DNA of 64,000 nucleotides, taken from assembly GCA_030704615.1 (NCBI GenBank), contig CM060733.1, positions 63,240,001-63,304,000 of the forward strand, read 5' to 3'. The translations under genes were made by a program, and so were the position numbers. This stretch comes from Takakia lepidozioides. Its lineage: Eukaryota > Streptophyta > Takakiopsida > Takakiales > Takakiaceae. How positions within the stretch are numbered: position 1 is the stretch's first letter; each line of letters opens with the position of its first letter. The notes under the pieces are model-generated. The model was not told the DNA's origin. It searched no databases and saw nothing but the letters and a program-made list of their open reading frames with translations. Positions 9,849 through 21,244 of this stretch are shown one piece after another.

Positions 9849-12800
9849 ATGCGGCATAGTGGTAGCATAGAGTTTGTGGAAGGTCAGGCGACTCCGGCAA
9901 AGAGGAGGACGCGGGATTTTGGGAAGCCGCCGACGACACGACTTAAGCTCCGTCTCATGCATGAAATGCAGACCTCGTTATCCGGAGACTCGGATCGCCC
10001 ACCAGTGAGAGATTCGTGCTTCGCGGATGTGAAGCACTCCATACGCAATATTCCTTTTACACCTTTTTTTTGGCGTGCAGTGTCTCATGTTTTCCTGTTT
10101 GTTTGACATGGGAGCTGGGGAGGGATCGCAGGGGGGCGAGGCAACACAGTCAACTTTGGATACTCCTGCCCGGGGTGCTGCGCTCACAAGGTGGAAGTGC
10201 ATCGAGGCAGACGAGTCCTCATTCAACACCTCAGATATCGCCTCCGAAAAGCCCACCTAGAGTTCGGAAGCCGAGAAAGCAGAAGGAGCCCATGGCTTCG
10301 CCAGTAAAACCCTAGGGAGACTGGAAGCGGAGATATTGGGTTTGCAGTCAATTTCAGAAAACACAGATGCGGTGGAGGCCGCTGGAGATGTGGGAGTCGG
10401 ATCTGCAGAAGGGCGGCCCATTCAACTGACAGAAGGAGAGGACGATAACGTGGTACGACTTGGCGACGATCAGAACCTGCTGGAGCTTGCGGAGGAGCAA
10501 AACCTCCAGGACAGTACACAGGCTGGTGAGAGGGGTGAGGGAAGTGACAGAGGTGATACAAGTAAGAAACTGGTGGCGGGTATGCTCATGAGCGCACGAG
10601 ACATGAACATAGCAGCAAACAGGTTGCTGGCAGAGACTCATAGCAACATAGGCCGCGTTTTGGGCTCCATGGTGTATCCGAGAACCTCAAAGTTCCTTTG
10701 TGTCGCATGGTAAGCCTTCCAGTTGTAAGGCAAGCACTGCCAGGGGATATCGATCGACTGAAGCACAACTTCAGAGAAGGGTACAGACGGGGGTCGGCAG
10801 CATTCTACGTTTCCATTGAGAATGACCAGGGTGTCACAAGGGGCCCCACTGCAGAGGAGCTTCAGAATTGGGGCCCCCACTGGCACACTGTTAATGCCGA
10901 GTTTGAAGCCTATCTGAAGACTAATCCCACATTCGCACACATGGAAGGGAAGATGTTCTTCGTTTGGGACGGGAACCACAGGATGCTTGCCTGGACAGAG
11001 TACATTGCTGAAATGCATCCGCAAGATATCAGTTGGCATTACATGGTGGACTGCATTGTCGTGAAGGTGGACGTCAGGGACAGAGGACTGTTGAAGGGTG
11101 CCATGGCGGATATAAAATCTGTAAGTATACAATTACATCCTTGTGTACTGCCTATTGCGGCGCCGAAATAGGCAATGTTCACCACTGTCATGCACTCTAT
11201 GAACTGGAAATTGGATTGCTGTGCCGAAATCATATTTTCATGTTGTTTTTTTTCTCCATGGCAGGGTAACAGAGAGGGCCTTCGTGGAAACTCATCTGGC
11301 ACATACGCTCTACAGAGTGCAAGAAGTGGGGACAGCTCCGCTGACGGACTTCCAAAAGTCCCTCGATCCCGAGCTGTACAGGAAGTCCCTAGCGAAAGCA
11401 GATCGCACCTGGTACCGACCAACACTGGACGCCATGGTGGAGATCCTCTATTCGGTGAGGTTCATCTCAAATTTCAGTATCAATTTAATGTTATTTGTTG
11501 CAGGGATCCGTGGCCTGACTGTATCTGCTGGGTATGGGAATGCAGACGAACATCAGGGATGACTTGGCCTATGCCAAAAGGCAGTTCTTTGAGAATGATG
11601 CCCCCAACAAGGCGGACGCGTCGATAGAGAGTCATATTGTGCAGGCAGGAAGCAATCCCGGACCAAGTACAGGTCCAAACTTGTTAAGCAAGTTGCAATC
11701 GCTGACCCTGGTCTTGGTGCCGAGTTCCTGGCGGAGATAGGACTGCATTACTCCAGACCCATGAAACCGGAAATGTCCATGGAGAAACTTCATCACATCG
11801 CAGTGTCCTGTGTTGAGCCGGCGGAGAAGGTAAGCATGTGTTTATTCTTGTTTTGTGACTTCTCGCGATTCTTATGTTGGAGTTCTTGTCTGACCGATGT
11901 GAGGTGGCTGCGAATCTGGAACGGCCATACAAACACGAAGCTGCTGTACCACTTTCCCATCGAGCCAACAGACGACAAAATGAACGACTGGCTCAATGTC
12001 ATGACTTGGTGGCATCAGGTATAATTTTCTCCTATTCTGTGTTGGACATCGTCGCAATTTCAAAATCATGAATGTTTTGGAAACCTGCCATGATGCAGGT
12101 ACTGACCCACGCCCAGGAGCAATTGGACTGCAACACCACCACTTTCAAGTTACAGATCGACTGGACGAAGCCTGAGACAATGGAGAACTACGTGCAGTCG
12201 TGGCGAGGGCGCTTCGCAAACCTCTTTTTCAGAGAAATTGCAAAGGCAAGACGCAGCGTATACATCGAAGAGCAGGAGGGTGCCGACAAAGCGGCAATGC
12301 GTGTCCTGTTCAGGTAATCTGCTGACAATGCATCCCCCTATTTGCAGTTTAGATGATTTGGTTAAGCAGCGATGGATATTGCGGCGCCGAAATATACCTC
12401 TGCAAGATGTGAGTTCTGGGTAATTGGGGCACGGTCCACTCCGTATTTCGGTGCCGAAATACCTTGTGCATTGACAACTTCCACTTGCATGATGCATCGG
12501 TAGAATGATTTTTTTTGAACTGCCTCGTGATTGCAGGTACATAAACTTTGCACTCATTCCGTCCGGAGCCATTCAAAGGGTTCCACCATTCTTCCTGGCG
12601 TGGAGGACACCTGGAGGTCGTGGAACGATGTACAGAGAATAATGGCGAAGGAGTGGCATGCCGAGCATTTGGTAGACTGCCCCTGGTATGTGGATCTCCC
12701 AAGTGGGACCGTTGACCTCTCGGAGGTTAACTTGAAGAAGGAAGCGAATGCCAGGGCTATGAAGGCGCAATCGGATCCCCAACCAGAGGACGCGGAAAGA

Positions 12801-14990
12801 CTGAAAGCAGAGGAGGCAGCCAAGCAGAAAGCACTGAGAAAGTCAGCCAAGGCGGCAGCGTTGGCGAAGGAGCAGATGGAGAAGCAGGCAGCTGAGCAGC
12901 CCAAGGACAGGAAGAAAAGAACGCGCAAACAGGGGCAAGAGACGAAGACCCCCACACCCAAGAAGAAGAAGCAGCAACACAGTCAGCCAGATGAGGAGGA
13001 TTCCGACGACGATTTCCAGCAGGAAAACACCCAGGGGGCCACACCTCGTCCGAAAATTCACAAGGGCCAGCGCTCCGGGGGGTCGGCTGCGAAGAGATCA
13101 CTATACGAGGATGCACCTGGCAGACCCTACCGTGCGGTGCACATTGCGGGCAGGGAAGTCCTCAAAACACCCACAATTGTGGAGTGTGTTAATGAAAATT
13201 TCCTAACTGCTCTGACCAGAAGGCTGGAGATAACGAGATTGAGGAAGGCGATCGAGGCCCACCAGGGGAAGGGGAAGAGGAAGGCCACTGGCAATGATAT
13301 GGAGGACACTCCTGGCTACACAAAGATGATGGAGTATTTTGTGGCGATGAGCCACGGCAAAAAGAGCACAGTCGGGGGCAGGGCGGTGAAAGCCTCCATC
13401 GACATGATCCTTGTGGATATCCCGGATGGGCAGGAGATACTGGGGCTGGGCTCAGTTCCCTGGTGGAACAAGTACGACGAAAGATACTGGAGCCACACAT
13501 TCGGGTTCGCAGCCAACATGTTGGACGACGTTGGCTGTGTTGTTGTGCTAGCAGCCGATGGAGAAGTCACTGAGAATGATATCAAAGTATGGACGGGGAG
13601 AAGTGCAGCACCCATCCTGAAAAAGATCTGGACTTGCATCAACACGCAGGGTCTTCTCAACGATGGCCAGAAGGTATGCTGTGGTTCTCCTCTGCTATGT
13701 CAATTTCTGCGCCGAAATTGCCCCTGTACGTGTAGGCCACCTCTGACGTTTTCATTTCCTTCTCTGCAGACTCTTATCTTTCAGGCATTTTGCTTCGTGA
13801 AGGAACATTCGAAATTCAAATTACGTGAAGCAGGAAGACTTGTTGATTCCACAGTTGATCCACTGGAGTATAACGTCCTGTTCAACCATGTGGGAGAGAA
13901 GGACATTCTTTGTGATTTGTCGGGCAAGCCATGGAGGTATGGCAGGACCAGGAGTCCTGCATTCATCCAGACGCTCATGGAAACGTGTACGGATGTTGAA
14001 GGCAGGGTCCTTGACGTCACTGCAAATACAGGTGAGAACGTTAATTGAATGCGGCACCGAAATTGACACCATTTCCGTTTCTGTATGTTTGCTTGTGCGA
14101 GGAAGCGACTCATTCTTGAGTTTGGCTGTGGTTGTCGTATGAATTCGCAGGTGCCTGTATGTGGGCGGGAAGGATGTCGAACCGATTTGTGTTCTCATTT
14201 GAGGGGGATACGGCCTTGTACGATTACAATTTGGCGGGCCTTCAGCGTCTGCCTCCGACTGAGGATCCCAAAAACGCAGAAGAGGACGTGGAAGAGGAGG
14301 AAGATGAAGAGGAGGAAGTCCGGGAAATTCGTTCGATGCAGGGGCGCCCGAAGCCGCTTCCCCCAATGCCTGTCTTCGAGTGAGTTGCACCATAGTAAGT
14401 GTATTGGTTTCGGTTGTAGGGACCATGCAACCTGCCGATGATTCCCTGTTTGAATTCTCTAATGTACTTCATTCTATGTTTGTGCGTACACTCAGCCTTG
14501 CAGAGTCGTCCGACGAGGAGAAGCTGGGAGACTTGCTCGAATCGGACCCTGTTGCAGAGGAGGAGACAGAATCGCATCGGCCATTCTTTGCCAGAAAATC
14601 GTTTCTCGCGAGTCCCCAGAAGCCCTTTTTTTCTACCAGCCTATGCAGACACGGCTGCCAAAGAAGCCATCAGGAGGGAGGATAGGCCTACTCGGTTAGA
14701 GCAATTGACATACGGGAATGAGCAGAGAATTATAATGAGGCGTGAGGCCAAACATAGAATTGTGAAAGGCAGTAGGGAAGTTCGTAATAGAATCCGCGTC
14801 CGAGAGCGAGGGGAATGTCGAGGACACTTCCGCACCCAGGTGGACAGTTCCGGCTGGTGAGGATGGTATTTTTGAGGGGAGGGCTTCTCAGAGTAACAGC
14901 GGTAGCGGCAGTGCAGGTTCGGAGGCAGGTGGAAGGCAGCCATCCTTGCATGAGGGCGGGGATGCATCGGACAGTGATAGCGGATCCTCA
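9849..14990 (+). pseudogene. ParB-like/permuted methyltransferase-like accessory gene (element 1), frameshifted
   Basis: The gene has about ten exons. A basic N-terminus (AKRRTRDFGK) and an acidic stretch (EGEDDNVV) lead into the ParB/sulfiredoxin-like domain at 10700-11120: PGDIDRLKHNFREGYRRG, then MFFVWDGNHRMLAW. Next come a helical region (exons about 11265-11454, 11506-11829, 11904-12018, 12099-12313) and exon 12537-13673, with YINFALIP, CPWYVDLPSG, a Lys-rich linker (KDRKKRTRK, PKKKKQQ) and the motif-IV-like DMILVDIPDG. Exon 13770-14030 has RSPAFIQTLME and VLDVTANTG, the motif-I analogue, continued by exon about 14151-14384 (ACMWAGRMSNRFVFSFEGD). Motif IV before motif I is the permuted order of beta-class N4/N6 amino-methyltransferases. 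The DPPY tetrad is replaced by DIPDG, so catalysis is doubtful. Frame breaks lie near 10670 and 12640. A tail exon near 14505 is Ser/Asp/Glu-rich. Confidence 0.75.
11121..11264 (+). other. Intron carrying a palindrome (element 1 accessory gene)
   Basis: A clear GTAAGT donor follows the exon ending MADIKS, and CAG at about 11262-11264 precedes VTERAFVETH. The intron contains ATTGCGGCGCCGAAATA at about 11155. The introns at 12314-12536, 13674-13769 and 14031-14150 likewise hold family members (about 12378 and 12446; 13704; 14051). Confidence 0.7.
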
Positions 14991-15239
14991 CCATAGCAAA
15001 GTCTCATTTGGATCCTTTTGTTGTACAGTTCTGAAACACTTAATGAAAATATTGACGATTTGAAAAATCATTGTGTTCAGACTGCTTGTCCATTCCCTAC
15101 ATTTCTTCCCGCCAACCAAAATCTATAATAAAAGCAGAAGAGACGCAAACTTCAGTGAAGAACCCTACAAGTAATTTATGCACACCATCGACCGGGAACT
15201 TGAAGCCATGAAAACCCTGCCGTTTCTAACATTCCTATT

Positions 15240-15525
15240 GGGAAATTTGGCGCCGAAATAGCCCAGTTTGCGCCTTCGTTATATGGGCCTCAAAAATTCC
15301 ACGGATGAATTACTGCACCAAAATATTGCGATGGAAGCCTTCAGCACAAGGCACTTCACCACATTCCACTTGGGTATTTCGGCGCCGAAATTGCCCGTTC
15401 TGCGCCTTTAAATACCGCACTATATCACATTTTAAGAGGTAATTTCGGTGCCGAAATACCCCGGTGGATGTCTTCAAAACACCATTTTAGCACACTGCTC
15501 TTGGGAATAACGGCGCCGAAATTCC
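15240..15525. repeat. Right-hand palindrome cluster of element 1
   Basis: Four copies of the CGGCGCCG or CGGTGCCG palindrome occur near 15243, 15375, 15440 and 15510, spaced 65-130 bp, between the accessory gene's 3' end and the right terminal repeat. Together with the left array this places the motif at both flanks of the element. Positions 14990-15240 hold no recognisable gene. Confidence 0.85.
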
Positions 15526-15626
15526 TCATTCCGCATCCTGGACCAGGAGAAACAGACCCTATTACCGAGGTAAGAGGACATAACACCGTCAATAAAGGCA
15601 GGAAAATTCCAATTCCGCGGATGCCG

Positions 15627-15686
15627 CTCATGAGCTCATAGGCTCATAGGCTCATGGCTCATGCGCTCATGAAAATAGTAACTCCA
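15627..15686 (-). repeat. Right terminal inverted repeat and subterminal GCTCATGAGC words
   Basis: GCTCATGAGCTCATAGGCTCATAGG and following words repeat the left subterminal motif. Read on the minus strand from 15686, the end matches the left terminus from 2236 (TGGAGTTACTATTTTC against GGGGGTTGCTATTCC). Confidence 0.75.
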
Positions 15687-15693
15687 ACATACC
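15687..15693. repeat. Right target-site duplication of element 1 (ACATACC)
   Basis: This is an exact copy of 2229-2235 immediately outside the right terminus. Confidence 0.7.
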
Positions 15694-15772
15694 CATCTCT
15701 TCATGATCTTACCATACCCTATCTCTTCGTGATTTACAACCAAAACATCATTTTGAATCATGGTCTGAAGAA

Positions 15773-16498
15773 CTATAACTCACAGACGAGAGGTGTTTCG
15801 TGCTGTTGATGGGCGTTTTTGACTGCGACATGAGCATGGGCATGTTCTCCTCGGCTTGCCGTGGCATCCGCCGACAACGCCTCGCCTCGCACTAGCGTGA
15901 GGAGTGGATCGTCCTCATCGTCCTCAGAAGAGCCCTCATGCAGAATCGTAGTCTCATCGTCTTCAGTCTGGCACTTGCCTTGCAGGACCTTGACCCTAGC
16001 TTTTTCTTCGGAGCGCGTGGCTTGCGAGGGCGATTCGCTCCCGCAAGCCTGCACAAACACCTCCATACCTCCTTCTCACAACTGGCATTACCCCCTCCTA
16101 TGCTACCCCTAATACTCTTAAGCCTATGCTGAACCCCAGTCGCCCCCTACAGGACGTAATGGCTGCCCACGAATGACGGCGGACATCTCCCGCCTAATGA
16201 CACACCTCCTCAAACCTAATCGTCACTCACTGCATGTTGTTTGCCTCTCTGTTTGTACAAGTCGCAGCTACTCGCCCCATTGTCTATGAAGCTTATGATC
16301 GCTGTAGGAAGGTTAGTGGATAAGACGAATCGCAAGTTTAGTGGGTGGGTATCCAAAGTCAGGAACTAAACTCACCCATCTATCAACTGTTTGAACGTTG
16401 CTTCCACCTCCTTTTATGGAAGCAATCCGGCGCTCTCGGAACTTCTCGTACTCGTCAGTGAGAGGGACTGTCACTTCGAAGACCTTCCGCTTCACCAT
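15773..16498 (-). CDS. Small hypothetical gene between the two elements
   Basis: I do not recognise a family. The ATG at 16498 opens MVKRKVFEVTVPLTDEYEKF, reading about 41 codons to DRW. There a good donor (G|GTGAGT, about 16375) suggests an intron; without it the frame stops near 16313. A second open stretch, 16066-15773, is acidic (SEDDEDDPLLTL) with a His-rich end and could be a later exon. A TATATA run lies 20-30 bp upstream of the ATG, and element 2's target duplication begins 37 bp upstream, so the insertion separated this ORF from sequence now at 27659. It may be a host gene or the divergent partner gene of the CACTA element. One protein from both stretches is inference. Confidence 0.35.
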
Positions 16499-16534
16499 GG
16501 ACACTCAGAAACGATATATAGTATACTATAGATA

Positions 16535-16545
16535 TAGAAATAGCA
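16535..16545. repeat. Left target-site duplication of element 2 (TAGAAATAGCA)
   Basis: This 11-bp word recurs exactly at 27648-27658. If the element begins with CA, the duplication is 9 bp and the element starts at 16544; both lengths are normal for MULEs. Confidence 0.85.
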
Positions 16546-16745
16546 ACGACGCAATGGCGTGAGCGTTGCGCGCGAGCGCGCGAGCGTACGCTCACGCAGG
16601 AGTGACGTGGCGTGAGCGTACGCTCACACCAGCTGACGTGGCGTGAGCCTGCACACACGCTGACGTGGCGTGAGCGTCATGTCAGCATGCTGATGTGGCG
16701 ATAAATGATGACGTGGCACTGTCCGTCATCTGCCACGTCAGCATT
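16546..16745. repeat. Left subterminal repeats of element 2 (TGACGTGGCGTGAGC)
   Basis: The word TGACGTGGCGTGAGC occurs about three times, with partial copies (GATGTGGCG, TGACGTGGCA), among palindromes such as GCGTGAGCGTACGCTCACGC. The same words recur in the same orientation at the right end. Candidate transposase-binding sites; TGACGT is also the core recognised by plant bZIP factors. Confidence 0.75.
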
Positions 16746-17214
16746 AACATGCGCCGCCTATAACCGAGGATGGTCCTATGACCGTGGAATTAATGCAGGG
16801 AATCTTGCCTAAAAAAATCAAGACAAGCGTTGAGGCCTACAATTGCAGCATCCAACATTGTGCAATTACAAATGCTTGTTTCACTTTTACAATTACGAGG
16901 ACGAAAAAATATCCTCACAAAGTGTGCGCCATAAAGGCTGCCACGGGAAGACCTTCCTCCCTCCTCAAATAACAATGAGAGTTAGGATCATCTTCAAAAG
17001 ATGATTGTAGTGCATAGCGACAGCAAGACATGTAGACTTCAAACGGTGCAATGACAAATGTGCACTACCTAAAAGTTGTCACTCAGAGCTCACTCCGTAT
17101 AGTTGGAGGCCATATCATTGCACGCCGACGAATTGATGTGAATTACACATTTCAAATCATGGTCGTCCACATACCACATTGCATAGTTGATGCTACCCAT
17201 GTGTTGTATCCCGC

Positions 17215-20200
17215 TGCAATAGAGTATCGACCTCGTTGAAACTCATAGTGGCCTGGTGAATGAAGTTGTCACGTTTGGGATCGCAAACCATCCTCTTCAA
17301 AAATATGAAATACAAATGTTTGCAGGGTATGAATTTACCTCTCTTGCCCAAACTGGTTGATAGCATATTCACAAAATCAGGACATGTGCAATTGGGGAAA
17401 TTGGAAACCGTGATGTCGTAGGTCCTGTCATGAACAGCAGATGTGGAAGTGATGATTGTGAATACCCGACCATATCCTGGATCGGGTACTTCCGTGGTGC
17501 TTCCAACACGAGCTTGGAGCATTCTTGCGGACTCCACTTTGCCAAAGTGTTCAGCGGTTGGAGGGAAACGCCGAACGAGCTTTCCATCTCGTTTGGTTGG
17601 CCACAAGTCAGGATTTGCCGGGGGGACCCGGGAGGACGCAGAAGTAGTAGCACATGCATGGAGTTGGGGTTGTCTCGCAAGGGAAAAACCTGCCTCCTCC
17701 AGCATTTCAATCTCCTGAAAGCTGAGATGTGTTCCCACCTTCACGGGCCAAACGGTTGGAGGAGATGGCTTCATCACTACGGAAGGACGCACAGTTCCAT
17801 GCACACATCTGGCACAATCATCTGCGCAGAACCAGAACTTGTGGTTCTTGGCTTCTGGTTGACCGTATGGACGCATCAAGCCCGTGAAAGTCGGAGCAGG
17901 AGTTTGGGCACCACCTCTGGATATAGATGAAGTGCACTTCTCGAAATTAGTTGCCCTGATCGCTGTACATTTCACACGAGACCCTACACTTGTGCGTTCT
18001 ATGTGCCAAACGTGGTCGGGGCATGCGGACTCAAGCACATCAAGGGGGTTGTTTCTCTCCTGCACCATTTCAGTGGCACTGTTTGATGCTGGAGCTTGCC
18101 GTCGTGTTGGAGGTTCCTCCACAATGGAGGTTCCGGACATGGAGCTGTCATGCAGGGGAACACGAGGCTTCGAGAAGTTATCACGGTCTGCCCTGTGGGA
18201 ATCTGAATCCGAACCAGGTGGAGTGTTCAATTTCCTCTTACAGGAGCCGAATCTCTCCTCCCCTTCAAGATGTGGAAGTGGCATTCCCTGGGCATACATG
18301 CTCACCGCCCGTGCTATCTTGATTGGATCCCCAGATCTGTTTGCAACACGCAACATCAACTCCCATTTGTCCGGACCCTTGCCACCAACCCCACCTCGTA
18401 AGAAATCACGGTATCGGGTTTGTTGTTGCAAGGCACGTATCAAATCATCTGTTGTTGCCACATACAAATCCCGACCTCGTTTCCCAGACTGCTGCAACCA
18501 TGCGTTGTGCACAGTTTCTGCCAAATTGCAAGATGGCATGTCCGCCATTTCCTCAATGGACATGTTCTGCAAAGAGAACCACACTTCAAAACAGTGACAG
18601 AAAAACAACATAAAGAAAGCGAGGACACAAAAAAATGGAAAGCAAATGTATGAATAAAGCAAAAATATAAGCCTCGTACCAATGGCATGGCTGCTCCCCA
18701 CTGTCTATACGGAAGTGCCAAAACGCCAGCCAATCTTCCAATGCTCTCATACTCTCAAGTGATGCAGCTCCAGAAGAGAACCACCAGGCACGAATTGTCT
18801 GGAACAAAGTGTCCGCCTCCTTCATTGTTCTAGCATCTTTGTACTCTTTGCACAATTTACGTGCTGAGTCTGCATCTCTGGTTTGATGTCCGACTTTGTA
18901 TGTTTTTCCAGAGATTGTGTCCAATGGAATAGACATGTACGCTCTCTTCCTGGCATAGGCACTTTTGGGTCGCCCGATCCGAAGACAATACGAACAGCAT
19001 TGAAATTTGCTTGAGCACTATCCGCCATGAAACCTGCAAAATTTGGAGATGGCAGCCCATGGCAGCCCATGACACGTATCAGGGAATTCCACATGAGCTT
19101 CTGGGATTCCGTATCCTCGGATTGCATGTCACAAACTGCAATTGTCATAACTCGTTGGTACACTGGATCGTAGACATGACAAGCCATTGTCGTCCAATCC
19201 TTCACTCGTTTCACATGATCAAACATAAGAAAACAGTTCTGCAAGTCCCCAGTCTTCTGCATCCGCTTCACGAGGCTAACCCCACTGCCCTCCCCAACAG
19301 TCGACATTTTGAAAAGAAAAACTTTGATGGCACCTTGACCTGGGAATACATTGTCCTGGATGTAATCGTACTTGCTCACTCGTTTCAATTCCAAAATGTT
19401 CTATGTAGCCTCTGATCCCAGAGCCCATTCTCAATGCATTGATCTGATGCCGAATGTTAGGTGAACTTAAAGTGGAGAAATGATCCATGACTAGGTCCAA
19501 TGCTGCACCGTCAAGTTTAGTCCCCACAGAATCCCCTTCACTCAAAATATGGCTTTCCAAGAAGGACTTGCTTGCGCCAAGAGCAATTGCAGATGTTGTT
19601 GCGGATGGGTTTCTCCCGAACTCCTGTTTAATCAACCTCGATACTGTCTCAACACTCTCCCTGTAATCCCCCTTCGAGACAGGATGGTTATGGAATCCGA
19701 AATGCACACAAGCTCTTGTCATTGTTTTCAAACGGTGGACAACATAGTACATTCTTGCTCCGCACAGCGCCAAGCAGGATGACACAAGTTTGCAGAATTT
19801 GCAGACGCACCACGGGTGCCCGTCGTGTTTCTTGTCCATTCCATGCATCATGATTGTTACACCTCCAACTCGCGGAGGAGGAGGCAGCTCGAATAGGATA
19901 TCGCCATCAAAAGTCTCCGGCAAGAACTTCACAGGCACCTGCTTCAAAGATTCCCAATCAATTCCCCGCAACTCACTTTTGAATCCAGCCATTCCTCCCA
20001 TCGCCCGCAATTTTGGAATGACACTACAAATCTCTTCTTCATCAGCTTCTCCAACCACAGTAGGAAGGACTGGATTTGGAATTTCACTTATGTCATCATC
20101 GGAAGAATCCGAAAGCTCAACGATTGGAGTGGAGGACGTCTGTTCTTTTTTCACCACCACCTCCCTCTTGTCTTCAACGACCGAAGCAGCAGTCCCGGGC

Positions 20201-20500
20201 GTCACATATGACCCAAGGGACTTTTGCCGAGGCTCTCCAAGTACTCTGTATCGACCAGGACGCACTCTCCACTGGCTGATATGAGCCGTCTCATCACGGT
20301 TTTGGAAAGAGTATTTCAACAACTTCCTTTAAGATCGTACACCTCTTTCTCCAAAAAGATGGAGCCATTCTGCAGCTGAAAACGGGTAGCCAAGACATGT
20401 TCCAGAACAATTGCAAATCCATTGTCAAGGACTTCCTGGGAGAACGGCACTGGTTTGTCGTCAGAGAAAACTCCGCTTCAGAGGAAGCCATCTTCCTTCC
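17215..20500 (-). pseudogene. MULE-like transposase with SWIM zinc finger (element 2), frameshifted
   Basis: It aligns domain by domain with the element 1 transposase. From the N-terminus: FSQEVLDNGFAIVLEHVLATR (near 20450); an acidic segment (SDSSDDDIS); the Cys/His region KHDGHPWCVCKFC, ending in ACVHFGFHNHP; MFDHVKRV and HVYDPVYQR; GFMADSAQANFNAVR; an intron at about 18568-18680; the candidate catalytic Glu in CNLAETVHNAW; a Cys-rich stretch (KFWFCADDCARCVHG); and a SWIM finger (CTCPDF, then FIPCKHLYFIFLKRM) ending just before 17215. Frame changes lie near 20335, 19400 and 18890 when compared with element 1. The intron between core and Glu motif is at the same place in both copies, so intron loss or retroposition is not involved. 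Confidence 0.82.
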
Positions 20501-21244
20501 TCGCGTACGTTTATACCTTGCTATCGCAGATCTAGTGTAAATCGGTTTACTGATGTCTCCAGAACACAGTTGAAGAATGAGCAGAGAATATGGCGGAGGA
20601 AGCTCAGACAACGACTGTGCATATTATGTTATTCTTTCCAGATATGCAGCCGTCCATTTTAATTACTTTTCTTGTGGGCCCAGTGGTCAGAGTATCCCTA
20701 GGAGCAGTGTCGGCAGCTGTTAAACCGTTAATCAGAACCTCATCAATAAACCAATAACAAAGCCGACTTCCTGGAAGCATGCCACAGGATCTGAGGATGG
20801 GATTGCAGATTAAGTAAATGTATCTTTATACTACTACCAATGATCATGCGCACCTGGAAAGTTCCAAATGTGAAACGAATGTGGGGTTTGGCTAACAAGG
20901 ATGACCGTGTATGATATTCCAAAATTTGTCATCAAACTCTCGTTCATTTACATTTATTTGTGTAAGACTGTGCGCCAAGATTTCTGGGATTCGCTGTTAT
21001 TTTTAAATATTGAAACCGTTCTAATAAAGAACGCCGTTTATTTTGGGCGACACACGTCAGACATCCATAACTGAATACGAACAGCTGTACACCAATTGCT
21101 GGCATGTGCACTAATAAGGGAACGACTATGTGTAACGGTCACGCGAGAGGGAATCCGATGCTTCTAGAGACAAGCAACAACGCAGGCAATCCCGCAAGAA
21201 ATCGGGAGTCACTGCGTTTTTCTACTTTTCGCGCTTAGAGGAGA
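20501..21244. promoter_or_regulatory. Divergent promoter region of element 2
   Basis: This 740-bp interval separates the two oppositely transcribed genes and must hold both promoters. Unlike the matching interval of element 1, it contains no palindrome array. I can support no specific TATA box or operator. Confidence 0.4.

Larger units (their letters stand above)
2236..15686. mobile_element. Mobile element 1: MULE-like transposon with ParB-methyltransferase-like accessory gene
   Basis: The element is about 13.45 kb and is bounded by ACATACC duplications. Its left end (GGGGGTTGCTATTCCATGAGC) matches the reverse complement of the right end (TGGAGTTACTATTTTCATGAGC) with a few substitutions and one gap, giving imperfect terminal inverted repeats. 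Inside are a minus-strand SWIM-type MULE-like transposase (about 4.1-7.7 kb), a divergent plus-strand ParB/methyltransferase-like gene (about 9.85-14.9 kb), a third ORF (about 3.06-3.63 kb, +) and about thirty copies of the palindrome GAATTTCGGCGCCGAAATTC or close variants. Both main genes are frameshifted, so this copy is probably not autonomous. Boundaries are read directly from the sequence; the superfamily assignment is inference from protein motifs. Confidence 0.85.

Noticed and set aside
13400-14384. MT-A70-type (METTL3/4) adenine methyltransferase
   Set aside because: No DPPW is present, and the motif order, with motif I after motif IV, is that of permuted beta-class enzymes.
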